Notes under the pieces: model-generated
Database searches by the model: none
Told to the model about the DNA's origin: nothing
Seen by the model: the letters and a program-made list of their open reading frames with translations, nothing else
Part shown: in pieces, positions 15,532 to 23,675 of the stretch
How the letters are laid out: the number at the start of each line of letters is the position of its first letter
How positions within the stretch are numbered: position 1 is the first letter of the stretch
Program-made: the position numbers and the translations under genes
Assembly: GCA_964485395.1 (NCBI GenBank)
Contig: CAZAJF010000001.1
Location: 124,001 to 188,000 of the forward strand
Direction: 5' to 3'
DNA length: 64,000 nt
Origin: JANNSO01 sp964485395
GTDB lineage: Bacteria > Spirochaetota > Spirochaetia > Treponematales > UBA12059

Positions 15532-17310
15532 ATGGCAACCATTCGCAGAGGCAGCAACAAGACTTCAGGTCAACAACCGGAAGCCGAAGCCCAAAAAGAA
15601 TTAGAATTGACTGATTCAATGCAAGATCAAGAAATTACGAACACTGCGCAAGCCAAAGACAACGCAGAAAACGTGGAAGAGTCCCCGAGGAAAAGGATAA
15701 TCCGCAGGCCGGCGATCCGGACTGAAGAGCCGCCGCAACCCAGCACGTACATAGATATCAGTACCAATTTACCCCCGCTCAGTACGCCCGTGCAAGCCAA
15801 TGAACCGAATCCCGGAACCAATGCGCTCCCGGGTAACGGTATTCCATATCCGAGGCGAGAAGAAAACCAGCATGTGAGAAAAGAACGGGAAAACGACAAT
15901 CAGCACCGGAATTCACGTCATGGCGGCAGCGGTTCTCCCGCAGTGGTTCCCGGCTTCGTTCGCAGGCAAGAGACGAACGAGCAATATTCCGGGCAACCCA
16001 AGGATGAACAGCAAAAACCGGATAACAACGATTCCCGCGCCCGACTGTCCATCAACGAGCTTACCGCGATGGGATTCAAGGAACTTCGCGAGCTCGGCGG
16101 AAATACCGGGTTGAATCACGAAGAAATGGTCCTGCTAAAAAAACAGGAACTTATCTTCCAAATCTTGAAAGCGCATACGGAACGCGGCGGCATCATCTAT
16201 GCTTACGGTTCCTTGGAAATCCTGCCGGACGGCTACGGCTTTCTCCGCTCTCCCCAAAACAGCTACCTGCCGGGAACCGACGATATCTACATCAGTCCCA
16301 GTCAAATACGGCTCTTCGACCTCAAGACAGGCGATACCGTATATGGCCAAATCCGCAGCCCCAAAGAGGGAGAACGCTTCTTTGCCATGCTGCGCGTGGA
16401 AAAAGTAAACTTCGACGAGCCGTCGGTCGCGCAGAACCGCATTCCTTTTGAAAACCTCACGCCCCTGTATCCCGAACAGCGTTTCAACCTTGAGACGGTA
16501 ACGGAAGAAACTTCCACCCGCATCATCAATCTGTTCTGCCCTATCGGAAAAGGCCAGCGGGCGCTCATCGTGTCGCCGCCTAAAACCGGTAAAACGATTC
16601 TCATGCAAAAAATAGCGAACGCGATCACTTCAAACCAACCGGATGCCTATTTAATCGTCCTGCTCATCGACGAGCGTCCGGAAGAAGTAACGGACATGGA
16701 GCGCACCGTAAAAGCCGAGGTAATTTCGTCAACCTTCGACGAACAGGCAACCAGGCATGTTCAGGTAGCCGAGATGGTACTCGAAAAAGCCAAACGCCTC
16801 GTAGAACACGGAAAAGACGTCGTTATTCTTCTCGATTCTATTACCCGTCTCGCCCGGGCCTACAACCAGACCGTACCCACGTCCGGAAAGATCCTATCCG
16901 GCGGTGTCGACTCAAATGCGCTGCACAAACCCAAGCGTTTCTTCGGTGCGGCACGAAATATCGAACACGGCGGATCGTTGACCATTATCGCAACGGCCCT
17001 CGTTGATACCGGATCCCGAATGGACGAAGTAATTTTCGAAGAATTCAAAGGTACGGGCAACATGGAAATCAACCTTGATCGACGCATGTCGGATCGACGC
17101 CTGTTCCCTGCGATCAATATCAAAAAATCCGGCACGCGCAAGGAAGAGCTTCTCCTGACCGAGGAAGAGCTTCAGAAAATCTGGGTTTTGCGTAAGGTTA
17201 TCAGCCCGCTGGATGACCTTGAAATCATGGAACTGCTCATTGACAAGATGATGAAAACCAAGAATAATGACGCCTTCCTGCGATCCATGAATACGCCTTT
17301 GGGTGACTAG
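15532..17310 (+). CDS. rho: Transcription termination factor Rho
   Basis: 592 residues. The first 160 or so are a hydrophilic, Asn/Gln/Pro/Arg-rich extension of low complexity, followed by the Rho N domain (LSINELTAMGFKELRELG, then the cold-shock-like RNA-binding fold with GYGFLRSP). The RecA-type ATPase follows, with Walker A SPPKTGKT, Walker B VVILLDSITR and the secondary RNA-binding Q/R-loop region (TGKILSGGVDSNALHKP). Classical Rho is about 420 residues, so the extra length is all at the N-terminus, as in several treponemes and actinobacteria. The start is ATG 15532 with GGAG upstream, rather than a GTG at 15520. Confidence 0.95.
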   Translation: MATIRRGSNKTSGQQPEAEAQKELELTDSMQDQEITNTAQAKDNAENVEESPRKRIIRRPAIRTEEPPQPSTYIDISTNLPPLSTPVQANEPNPGTNALPGNGIPYPRREENQHVRKERENDNQHRNSRHGGSGSPAVVPGFVRRQETNEQYSGQPKDEQQKPDNNDSRARLSINELTAMGFKELRELGGNTGLNHEEMVLLKKQELIFQILKAHTERGGIIYAYGSLEILPDGYGFLRSPQNSYLPGTDDIYISPSQIRLFDLKTGDTVYGQIRSPKEGERFFAMLRVEKVNFDEPSVAQNRIPFENLTPLYPEQRFNLETVTEETSTRIINLFCPIGKGQRALIVSPPKTGKTILMQKIANAITSNQPDAYLIVLLIDERPEEVTDMERTVKAEVISSTFDEQATRHVQVAEMVLEKAKRLVEHGKDVVILLDSITRLARAYNQTVPTSGKILSGGVDSNALHKPKRFFGAARNIEHGGSLTIIATALVDTGSRMDEVIFEEFKGTGNMEINLDRRMSDRRLFPAINIKKSGTRKEELLLTEEELQKIWVLRKVISPLDDLEIMELLIDKMMKTKNNDAFLRSMNTPLGD

Positions 17311-17421
17311 GATTGTAATGCGATTTACAGTATATTTGTTACTAGATACCGTATGGTATTTACATTTTAGCCGTCATAAGCTGGTATTCTGGCAAACATG
17401 ACCGGCGCGCGAGGAGAGCAT

Positions 17422-17625
17422 ATGAAAACTGGTATCCATCCCAAATACGAGCTCACCACAATCAAATGCGCGTGCGGCAATGTCATTGAGACCCGTTCGA
17501 CGGTAAAGAACATCCAGGTAGAAATTTGTTCCGCCTGTCACCCCTTCTTTACCGGAAAACAGAAACTCGTAGACACTGCTGGCCGCGTAGATCGTTTCCG
17601 CAAGAAGTACGGTATCAAGGAATAA
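17422..17625 (+). CDS. rpmE: Large ribosomal subunit protein bL31
   Basis: 67 residues: MKTGIHPKYELTTIKCACGN start, KCAC and CSACHPFF cysteines forming the zinc ribbon of the C+ type, and the ending TAGRVDRFRKKYGI. GAGGAG five bases before the ATG at 17422 decides the start over an in-frame upstream ATG. The zinc-binding form is the housekeeping version; a zinc-free paralogue may exist elsewhere. It follows rho after 111 bases and is closed by a strong intrinsic terminator. Confidence 0.96.
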   Translation: MKTGIHPKYELTTIKCACGNVIETRSTVKNIQVEICSACHPFFTGKQKLVDTAGRVDRFRKKYGIKE

Positions 17626-17641
17626 TCCTTATATACTTACT

Positions 17642-17680
17642 AAAAAAGCCGCCTTCCTTCATGGAACGGCGGCTTTTTTT
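17642..17680 (+). terminator. Intrinsic terminator after rpmE, probably bidirectional
   Basis: AAAAAAGCCGCC then TTCC, a 5-base loop, GGAA, a bulged C and GGCGGCTTTTTTT. The A-run on one side and T-run on the other allow termination of rpmE from the left and of rdgB from the right. Confidence 0.88.
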
Positions 17681-17712
17681 ATGGATTTACCGTACTTCCA
17701 AATTGTGTATTT

Positions 17713-18303
17713 CTATTCCAGCGAATCTAAAATAGCACGGATTCGAGTCAGCGCCCTGCCCCGATGCGAAACGGCATTTTTCTCGTCCATGGAAAGCTCC
17801 GCTACCGTTTTTCCCGCTTCCGGAAGATACATGACTGGATCATAGCCAAAACCGCCTGATCCCGAAGGGCTTTTTAATAGGAGCCCTTCGCATGTTTCCT
17901 GGACGCAAAAAAACCTGTCGGGAGAAAGCATGAGGCAGATACAGCATACAAAACGGCAACTGCGATTTGCCTGCCCGGCCATTTCCTCGAGCAGCAGGGA
18001 GTTTCGAGCCTCGCTTGATAGCGGAATCCCGGCTTTTGAACCGTACCGAGCAGAAAGCACGCCCGGCCGACCTCCCAGCGCGTCAACACATAAGCCTGAA
18101 TCATCGGCGAGAACCGGTTTTTGTATAAGCCGGTAGAGCTCTTCTGCCTTGAGCATGGCGTTACCAATAAAAGTCGTAGCGTTTTCGTCTACGTCGAACC
18201 CTTGAATTCCGTCATCGGCAGGAGTTCTCAAAACATGACCCTGCATGATTTCCTGTATTTCTCGTAGTTTATGCCCGTTGTTGGTTGCTACATAAATAAT
18301 CAT
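17713..18303 (-). CDS. rdgB: XTP/dITP diphosphatase (HAM1/RdgB family)
   Basis: 196 residues with the family motifs: N-terminal IYVATNNGHKLREI (substrate-binding SxNxxK-like element), PVLADDSGLCVDALGGRPGV in the centre (acidic metal ligands; quoted positions about 66-85), FGYDPVMYLPEAGKTVAELS, and SHRGRAL at the C-terminus. It hydrolyses non-canonical purine triphosphates to monophosphates to keep them out of DNA. Its 3' end faces rpmE across the shared terminator. Confidence 0.95.
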   Translation of the reverse strand: MIIYVATNNGHKLREIQEIMQGHVLRTPADDGIQGFDVDENATTFIGNAMLKAEELYRLIQKPVLADDSGLCVDALGGRPGVLSARYGSKAGIPLSSEARNSLLLEEMAGQANRSCRFVCCICLMLSPDRFFCVQETCEGLLLKSPSGSGGFGYDPVMYLPEAGKTVAELSMDEKNAVSHRGRALTRIRAILDSLE

Positions 18304-18334
18304 GCAAAGTCTATACCCCGGCTCCTTTCAAATG

Positions 18335-19207
18335 TCAAGATTCCTCGTCTTGTACGCTAAATTGGTTTCTCAAGCGAAACTGCCCGCTGTCTACTCGTGT
18401 TTTTGTGACATTGAAAAGCGTTGCCAATTCTTTGTTGCTGATCGTGAGTTTCATATGCCCTAAATCGGCAATAGTGGTTTTATAGCGGAGCGCGAGATTC
18501 GCAATCTGTATTTTTAGATCGTTGCGTTTCTCGCAGTCGTATTCCGTAGCCAATTTTCTTTTCTTGAGGAGCATCTTGAACCAAATGGAGTTTCGAAGTT
18601 CCTCACGATATTCTCTACGGCGAATCCTGCGTTCAGCGTTACCCCTGGCCATGCGTACTTTATCGAGAAGGTCTTGGGGATTTACGCCAATTTTCATAGC
18701 TATTGCTATGACATCGTCATCAGATACCAAGATCGCGCACTTAACGCATAAAATTGAAAGATGCTGGGACAACGCAGGGGAAAGCCCCGTTTTCTTACCT
18801 GGTAAACGGGGAATTTTTATAGAACTTGTTTTACTGCTGGGTCGATGACGTGTCAGGCATGAATACCTCGAGGCGGATTCTGCAGCCGATAATTCACCAC
18901 TGTCATTGATATAGGTTATTTCCGATTGTGTGGCTACGACACGTTCCCTGTATAAAGTCAAAGATATGAAACGAAGCGTCGTAACGAGGTACGCCTCGAA
19001 ACTCGATCCATTTTCCTCATAGCGATTGATCAGCTTCTCGATCCTGACCCAAAAACGGGAAAACATCTCGCCGATATCGTCTTCGCACCTGATTCCAAAC
19101 GCCTTTGGATTTTCGTAGACTCTCGTGGCTATCAGATTCATAATTTCCTTGATATGCGTGCCGTCTTTACGATATACCGCAAGAAGTTTTTCTAGATCCG
19201 TTTCCAT
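18335..19207 (-). CDS. Divergent sigma-factor-like regulatory protein
   Basis: 290 residues with no certain family. Residues about 38-85 resemble sigma-70 region 2 (CEDDIGEMFSRFWVRIEKL, then the YEENGSSFEAYLVTTLRFISL pattern, quoted as FEAYLVTTLRFIS, as in DNA-melting helices). The last 40 residues read as a helix-turn-helix (ISNKELATLFNVTKTRVDSG) like region 4. The central part is basic (residues 195-235). AGGAG lies upstream of the ATG. The gene is preceded by an exact sigma-54 promoter and an array of phased repeats, so it is likely switched on by an enhancer-binding protein. It could be an alternative sigma factor or a sigma-derived DNA-binding regulator. Confidence 0.6.
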   Translation of the reverse strand: METDLEKLLAVYRKDGTHIKEIMNLIATRVYENPKAFGIRCEDDIGEMFSRFWVRIEKLINRYEENGSSFEAYLVTTLRFISLTLYRERVVATQSEITYINDSGELSAAESASRYSCLTRHRPSSKTSSIKIPRLPGKKTGLSPALSQHLSILCVKCAILVSDDDVIAIAMKIGVNPQDLLDKVRMARGNAERRIRRREYREELRNSIWFKMLLKKRKLATEYDCEKRNDLKIQIANLALRYKTTIADLGHMKLTISNKELATLFNVTKTRVDSGQFRLRNQFSVQDEES

Positions 19208-19289
19208 TTTTATTCTCCTGAAATGATAAATTCCTTCTTCAACGAAAAAGGTAGCTCAGAACCTCGTAGTAGTGAGCCATCTATATTTA

Positions 19290-19305
19290 AGCAAGAATCG
19301 TGCCA
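19290..19305 (-). promoter_or_regulatory. Sigma-54 (RpoN) promoter, -24/-12 type
   Basis: On the minus strand TGGCACG (19305-19299), four bases, TTGCT (19294-19290): an exact match to TGGCACG-N4-TTGCW with 10 bases between the GG and GC. Transcription would start near 19279, about 70 bases before the ATG at 19207. A 6-bp inverted repeat (GACTAT/ATAGTC, 19320-19337) lies just upstream. Confidence 0.85.
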
Positions 19306-19454
19306 AAAATAATTGTTTTGACTATTTTTTTATAGTCCGGAAATTTTATCCTAATGCTGGTGGTTTTTTTGAAAGCTGAAGATTATAGCGTTATGTCCTA
19401 TCTTTAAGTCATTGATATAAATAGATTTACATATTTTGAAAAGAATAGAGAAAC

Positions 19455-19474
19455 CTGAGGTGTACAAACCTCAG
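19455..19474. repeat. 7-bp inverted repeat in the upstream region of the sigma-like gene
   Basis: CTGAGGT (19455-19461) and ACCTCAG (19468-19474), perfect, 6-base centre, next to an A-tract on the plus strand. It lies between the phased repeats and the sigma-54 promoter; on the minus strand the T-run precedes the stem, so it does not look like a terminator of the upstream gene. Confidence 0.45.
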
Positions 19475-19506
19475 TAAAAAAAAAAGGAAAAAAATTAGAA
19501 ACGCTC

Positions 19507-19555
19507 GTTACATTGAGTTACACTGAGCCTGTTTTGCGTTACATTCCGTTACATT
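19507..19555. promoter_or_regulatory. Four helically phased GTTACA(T/C)T repeats, candidate enhancer sites
   Basis: GTTACATT starts at 19507, GTTACACT at 19517, GTTACATT at 19538 and again at 19548. The spacings are 10, 21 and 10 bases, so all copies face the same side of the helix. They lie about 200-265 bases upstream of the sigma-54 promoter in a 380-base AT-rich intergenic region otherwise without genes, the usual place for activator binding. Confidence 0.65.
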
Positions 19556-19588
19556 ACTTAAGTAAAACAAAACGTCTTGCTAAAAAGA

Positions 19589-20575
19589 TCAGTGATGAGC
19601 AGCCATGATCGGTTCAAAAGCGGAGATCATTATATCCCGGATTTGTTCTGCCTGACCCGGCATGTGAAGCCCCGAGGCCAAGCGGTGCCCGCCACCGCCA
19701 AAACGCGCAGCGACTGCGGAAACATCGATACTCTCGCGCGAGCGAAACCCAACGGTACAGTCATTTGCGGATTCCTGCCGCACGATGACGGCAACTTCCA
19801 TATGCTCAACGGTCATGAGTAATTGATACAGCATATCCGAATCGCGGCCGACCATGCCGTAGCGCTCCTGGTCCTCGAGAGTCATCCAGGAAATAAGAAG
19901 TTTACCGTCGTAGAGACTCATGGTGCGAGAAAGTATTTCGCCCATAAGCTTTCTGGAAGCGAAAGGCTTCCCGCCGTTCATCATGGAAAAAGCATGCTTG
20001 GGAGAGGCTCCTGCTGAAACCAAACGCGCAACAGCGGAAAAAACCGCCGCGCTACCGTGATCCAGATGCCTGAAAAAGCCCGTATCGGTACATAATCCAA
20101 AAAGCAATAACTCAGCTTCTTCTTTTGTGGGTGTCTCTCCCGCAGTTTCGATAAGTCGCTGGATCATGAAGGTTACCGCCGGAGCCCGATGATCGATGCA
20201 TTGCACGGAACCGGGAGCATCCCCCGCGGCGTGGTGATCGATAAAGGCTAGCGGCATGCCTTCGGGTATCTTGGATTCGAGCGAACCCGTGCGGGATAAA
20301 GAAGAGCAATCCAGCACGATAAGAGCCGTTTTTAAAGACGAAGTGTCCGGAACGGAATCGCTGAAAAAATGCGCGTACGGGAGAATTTCCGTTCGGGTAA
20401 AAGGACCGGCGGAGAGAACATGCGCCTGTTTCCCGCGCCTCCGTAAAAAGGAAGCTAAAGCAAGCTGACTTCCAACGCAATCACCATCGGGCTCTTTATG
20501 GCCGAGCAATAGAAAAGACTCAAAGTGCTCGATAAACTCGAGCACTCTCGTATAACTGGAGGCATCGTAGGACAT
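19589..20575 (-). CDS. nrnA: DHH-family phosphoesterase, NrnA type (oligoribonuclease / pAp phosphatase)
   Basis: 328 residues. The DHH domain has HKEPDGDCVGSQLAL near residue 27, DCSS, and the name-giving FIDHHAAGD near residue 113. The DHHA1 domain follows, with the glycine-rich FGGGGHRLASG near residue 303. NrnA-type enzymes degrade nanoRNA and the c-di-AMP/c-di-GMP breakdown products pApA and pGpG, and remove the 3'-phosphate of pAp. GAGG lies before the ATG. The exported-protein gene ends 16 bases upstream, so these two are one transcript. Confidence 0.9.
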   Translation of the reverse strand: MSYDASSYTRVLEFIEHFESFLLLGHKEPDGDCVGSQLALASFLRRRGKQAHVLSAGPFTRTEILPYAHFFSDSVPDTSSLKTALIVLDCSSLSRTGSLESKIPEGMPLAFIDHHAAGDAPGSVQCIDHRAPAVTFMIQRLIETAGETPTKEEAELLLFGLCTDTGFFRHLDHGSAAVFSAVARLVSAGASPKHAFSMMNGGKPFASRKLMGEILSRTMSLYDGKLLISWMTLEDQERYGMVGRDSDMLYQLLMTVEHMEVAVIVRQESANDCTVGFRSRESIDVSAVAARFGGGGHRLASGLHMPGQAEQIRDIMISAFEPIMAAHH

Positions 20576-20591
20576 GTAACCTCTTTTGTTC

Positions 20592-21053
20592 CTAGTATTG
20601 TATCTTTATAGTATCAACTTTAAATTTATCAGCGACATCTCCGAGCAATTGCCCCCAAGATGGATCATTTCTGTCTTCAGCTACGAACAGTTTTAGATGG
20701 CTGAATGTTCCATCTTTTTTAAAATACACGACAAGGTATGGCAACGAAGTACCCCTACCGGGCAATAATCGCGCTTTTCCGCCAGGGACAAACCATTCCA
20801 CCGGTATATAAACATCCGCAAAACCAACTTCGCCTTTACGATAGACAACCCGATAGCCGAGACTATTGCTAAAAACCTTCGTGACGGTAAGATTTACAGG
20901 ATAATAATCGGAAGGAGCGCGTATCGCCCCGCTTTTATCCAAGTCTTTTCCGGTAACGCCTGCCGCAGCGGCAGTGGACCCAGTTTGAGCGAAAAGGAAC
21001 GCGGAACCAAGAATCATGAAGAAAATACAGGATAGTATAACAAATCGCCTCAT
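20592..21053 (-). CDS. Exported protein of unknown function
   Basis: 153 residues from the ATG preceded by GGAGGA and five bases; a longer frame to 21125 would run through the promoter. A type I signal peptide (MRRFVILSCIFFMILGSAFL, cleavage near AFLFAQ, residue 22) is followed by a low-complexity Thr/Ala/Gly stretch and then a beta-rich domain ending DTIKIQY. No family was recognised. It is co-transcribed with the NrnA-type gene from a promoter overlapping that of nth. A periplasmic location is likely. Confidence 0.75.
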   Translation of the reverse strand: MRRFVILSCIFFMILGSAFLFAQTGSTAAAAGVTGKDLDKSGAIRAPSDYYPVNLTVTKVFSNSLGYRVVYRKGEVGFADVYIPVEWFVPGGKARLLPGRGTSLPYLVVYFKKDGTFSHLKLFVAEDRNDPSWGQLLGDVADKFKVDTIKIQY

Positions 21054-21091
21054 TTTAGTCCTCCGTCTTACAATCTCTCGAGCATCAATTA

Positions 21092-21120
21092 TTGACATTA
21101 TAATTCGAGAACTTTGAATA
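21092..21120 (+). promoter_or_regulatory. Sigma-70 promoter for nth
   Basis: TTGACA (21092-21097), 17-base spacer, TGAATA (21115-21120) on the plus strand. The -35 box abuts the -10 box of the opposite promoter and the two lie over each other, so both cannot be occupied at once. Confidence 0.55.
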
Positions 21121-21125
21121 CGCAA
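21097..21125 (-). promoter_or_regulatory. Sigma-70 promoter for the exported-protein/NrnA operon
   Basis: TTGCGT (21125-21120), 17-base spacer, TATAAT (21102-21097) on the minus strand, about 44 bases before the ATG. It shares bases with the divergent nth promoter. Confidence 0.65.
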
Positions 21126-21183
21126 GGTTCTACAGGAATTTTTACTGCTTGCACGATTATTGGCATCGATTCATACTGAAACG

Positions 21184-21825
21184 ATGAATATAATTCCAGG
21201 GACAAAATCTCATGCCATAGCCCTCTATGAACTGCTCGTACCATTATGGCCGGATACGAATCCACAACTGAACTATGAAAACTGCTGGGAATTGCTGGTT
21301 GCGGTAATGCTCTCCGCGCAATGCACTGATGCTCAAGTAAATAAAGTCACACCCATACTGTTCGAGCGATGGCCCGGTCCTTCGGAATTGGCCTCGGCAT
21401 CCATCGATGAAGTAGAGACGATTATCCACTCCACGGGATTTTTTCACACGAAAGCGCGTCATATCATAGCTACGGCGCAATGCGTTCTCCAAGAACATGA
21501 TTCCAAGGTACCGGACACTATCGAATCGTTGATACTGCTTCCGGGGGTCGGGCGAAAAACAGCGAATCTAATCGTGAGCGCGTGCTTTGGGAAACCGGGA
21601 ATCATCGTGGATACCCACGTGCTGCGAACAGCTCGCCGCCTTGGCCTTGCTCCTACAAAATCCGCAGAAATCAGCGAACGCATGATCGCGGCGGTAGTAC
21701 CGCAAAAAAATCACACCGCGTTCTCGCACGCATTGAATCGACATGGAAAATTCATTTGCACCGCACGCTCTCCAAAGTGCGAAAGCTGCGTGGTTTTTCC
21801 GCTTTGCAGCGAAAAAAACAGGTAG
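21184..21825 (+). CDS. nth: Endonuclease III (DNA glycosylase/AP lyase)
   Basis: 213 residues with all Nth marks: LLVAVMLSAQCTDAQVN, helix-hairpin-helix LPGVGRKTAN carrying the catalytic Lys, VDTHVLR with the catalytic Asp, and a C-terminal [4Fe-4S] cluster with Cys spacing C-x6-C-x2-C-x5-C. It removes oxidised pyrimidines and nicks abasic sites in base-excision repair. The ATG at 21184 starts a protein of family length; a TTG at 21160 would add eight residues. Neither has a good Shine-Dalgarno. The RecQ-like gene follows after 51 bases. Confidence 0.95.
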   Translation: MNIIPGTKSHAIALYELLVPLWPDTNPQLNYENCWELLVAVMLSAQCTDAQVNKVTPILFERWPGPSELASASIDEVETIIHSTGFFHTKARHIIATAQCVLQEHDSKVPDTIESLILLPGVGRKTANLIVSACFGKPGIIVDTHVLRTARRLGLAPTKSAEISERMIAAVVPQKNHTAFSHALNRHGKFICTARSPKCESCVVFPLCSEKNR

Positions 21826-21876
21826 CAGGAAAAGTATCGACGCAAGCGCTCGGTGGAAATCGCGCGTCTCTCAGGC

Positions 21877-23385
21877 ATGAGCGACCCAAACGATGAAAAG
21901 GAATCCAACCCAGACCCCATAAGCCAGGCGGCTTTGGAGCACTTCGGCATTGCCTACCTGTTTCCGTATCAGAGGCTTGTCGTGGCTGCGGTGCTTGATG
22001 CCTGCTGTCCGGAATGCGAAGGCGCCACGGTACGGCAGGTGGTGCTATTGCCGACCGGCGCAGGAAAAAGCCTCTGTTTCCAGCTACCGTCCCTGCTGTG
22101 CCCCGGGCCGACCCTCATCGTCTACCCGCTCTTGGGCTTAATGAGCGATCAGGAACGCCGAATGAAGGAACGGGAAGTACGCTGCGCGGTTTTACGCGGA
22201 GGAATGACCAAGGAAGAACGTTTGGAGAGTTTCAGGGCTATTTCCGACGGTTCCGCCCGCATGATCATCACAAATCCGGAAACGCTCTGCATGCCGGGAA
22301 TCCTGGAATTTTTGAAAACCGCCGGAATTTTCCATTTTGTCATAGACGAGGCGCACTGCGTCGCTGAATGGGGGGATTCCTTCCGGCCCGCCTACCTTGA
22401 GCTGGGCAGGTTGATACAAGAACTGAAGCCCCGGATCACCACCGCGTTCACGGCAACCGCCTCTCCGCCCGTACTGGAACGCGTGGCGCATTGCCTGTTC
22501 GGGAATGAGCCGTACGGCTTGATCAGCGGTAATCCGGACCGGCCTAATATACGTTACGAAGTGTTGCGCTCTTTGTCGCTGAAACAATCGCTTCGCGCAT
22601 CCATCGCGCGATACCGGAAACCAACGATCGTTTTTGCCTCTTCCCGCCCGGGAGTACAGATTTTGGCGGAAGACCTGAAACGCAATTTTCCGGATACCGA
22701 AATACGTTTCTACCACGCCGGCTTGGAGCGGGAAGAAAAAAAGCAGGTGGAAGCGTGGTTCATGAATTCCGGAAGCGGCATATTGTGCGCAACGTGCGCA
22801 TACGGAATGGGCATGGACAAATCCAACATCAGGACGGTGATACATTATTCTCTTCCAAGCTCGGTGGAGGCATACCTGCAGGAAGCGGGAAGAGCCGGAC
22901 GGGACGGCAAGCCGTCCACGGCGATCCTCCTGGCGCTTGCCCTCCGCGGAGATAGAATGACGACGGAAGCGCCGTCAGGCGGTGACGTCGGGGAGATGCG
23001 GAAAAAAATATTCAGGGAATATGCCCACCAAAATGAAAAATGCAGGCGGTCCATTTTATTGAAGGCTTTAGGCAGCGGGGACGAGCCCTGCTCAGGTTGC
23101 GATGTATGCGATAAAACTGCCGCCGAGCAGCCCGATGGGCATCGCGAGATACTCGACGCGATACGGGAAAACCCGAGGAGGTTTTCCGTTGAAAAAGCCG
23201 TGAGCTTTTTGCATGGGAAGCGAGGAATCGTCAAGGCCGCTGGGTTTGGATCGCTTGAGAAATGGCATAAAGACGAAATCGAGGAAGCCTTGCTCGGGGA
23301 GATAACCCTCGGTTATGTCGATCAGCGAAAAAAATCTCCTTGGAAAGGCGCTCTGAAAAGCGCCGGGAAATCTAATGTCATCTAA
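21877..23385 (+). CDS. RecQ-like DEAH-box ATP-dependent DNA helicase
   Basis: About 502 residues. Helicase motif I is LPTGAGKSLCFQLP, motif II DEAHC, and the aromatic-rich RecQ loop is around AEWGDSFRPAYLEL. Motif III is TAFTATASP and motif VI QEAGRAGRDGKPS. A RecQ-type zinc cluster follows (CRRSILL ... CSGCDVC). The C-terminus is short, with a winged-helix-like part but no clear HRDC domain, so it is nearer to short RecQ forms. The start is uncertain between ATG 21877 and GTG 21853. It follows nth, suggesting a repair operon, and its end overlaps the convergent minus-strand gene by eight bases. Confidence 0.87.
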   Translation: MSDPNDEKESNPDPISQAALEHFGIAYLFPYQRLVVAAVLDACCPECEGATVRQVVLLPTGAGKSLCFQLPSLLCPGPTLIVYPLLGLMSDQERRMKEREVRCAVLRGGMTKEERLESFRAISDGSARMIITNPETLCMPGILEFLKTAGIFHFVIDEAHCVAEWGDSFRPAYLELGRLIQELKPRITTAFTATASPPVLERVAHCLFGNEPYGLISGNPDRPNIRYEVLRSLSLKQSLRASIARYRKPTIVFASSRPGVQILAEDLKRNFPDTEIRFYHAGLEREEKKQVEAWFMNSGSGILCATCAYGMGMDKSNIRTVIHYSLPSSVEAYLQEAGRAGRDGKPSTAILLALALRGDRMTTEAPSGGDVGEMRKKIFREYAHQNEKCRRSILLKALGSGDEPCSGCDVCDKTAAEQPDGHREILDAIRENPRRFSVEKAVSFLHGKRGIVKAAGFGSLEKWHKDEIEEALLGEITLGYVDQRKKSPWKGALKSAGKSNVI

Positions 23386-23665
23386 TGAGTTCCTCGTCGT
23401 CCTCGTCGTCTTCGGGGGGAGCGGCGCGACGGGACCGGGGGGAATCATCCTCTTCGTCGTTTTCGGCGTCTGCCTCTTTATCCATGACGGGCGCGGCTTT
23501 TTTAGGCTGCTGGAATTTTATTGGCTTCGGTTTTTTTTCGTCGGGATTTGCGACGGATCGTAAAATGAGCCACACCATTAAAAAACCGCCCAACGTAACA
23601 AGCACTTCCCAGCGGGCAAGAACCTTGAAGGCAAGCATGATTTTCTGCATCAAGGACGAATCCAT
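23378..23665 (-). CDS. Small membrane-anchored acidic protein, unknown function
   Basis: 95 residues from the ATG preceded by AGGA; a longer frame to 23773 overlaps the upstream gene and is unlikely. One transmembrane segment (about residues 15-37, WEVLVTLGGFLMVWLILRSV) is followed by a Lys/Pro-rich stretch and a C-terminal tail crowded with Asp and Glu. No family was recognised. It lies ten bases after the PilZ/DUF1577 gene, so they form one operon. The last eight bases overlap the end of the RecQ-like gene on the other strand. Confidence 0.75.
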   Translation of the reverse strand: MDSSLMQKIMLAFKVLARWEVLVTLGGFLMVWLILRSVANPDEKKPKPIKFQQPKKAAPVMDKEADAENDEEDDSPRSRRAAPPEDDEDDEELIR

Positions 23666-23675
23666 AATTATTCCT

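Noticed and set aside
17359..17390. Possible promoter for rpmE (TTTACA ... TATTCT)
   Set aside because: The spacing is about 20 bases, too long; no better -35 is seen, so rpmE may be read from rho.
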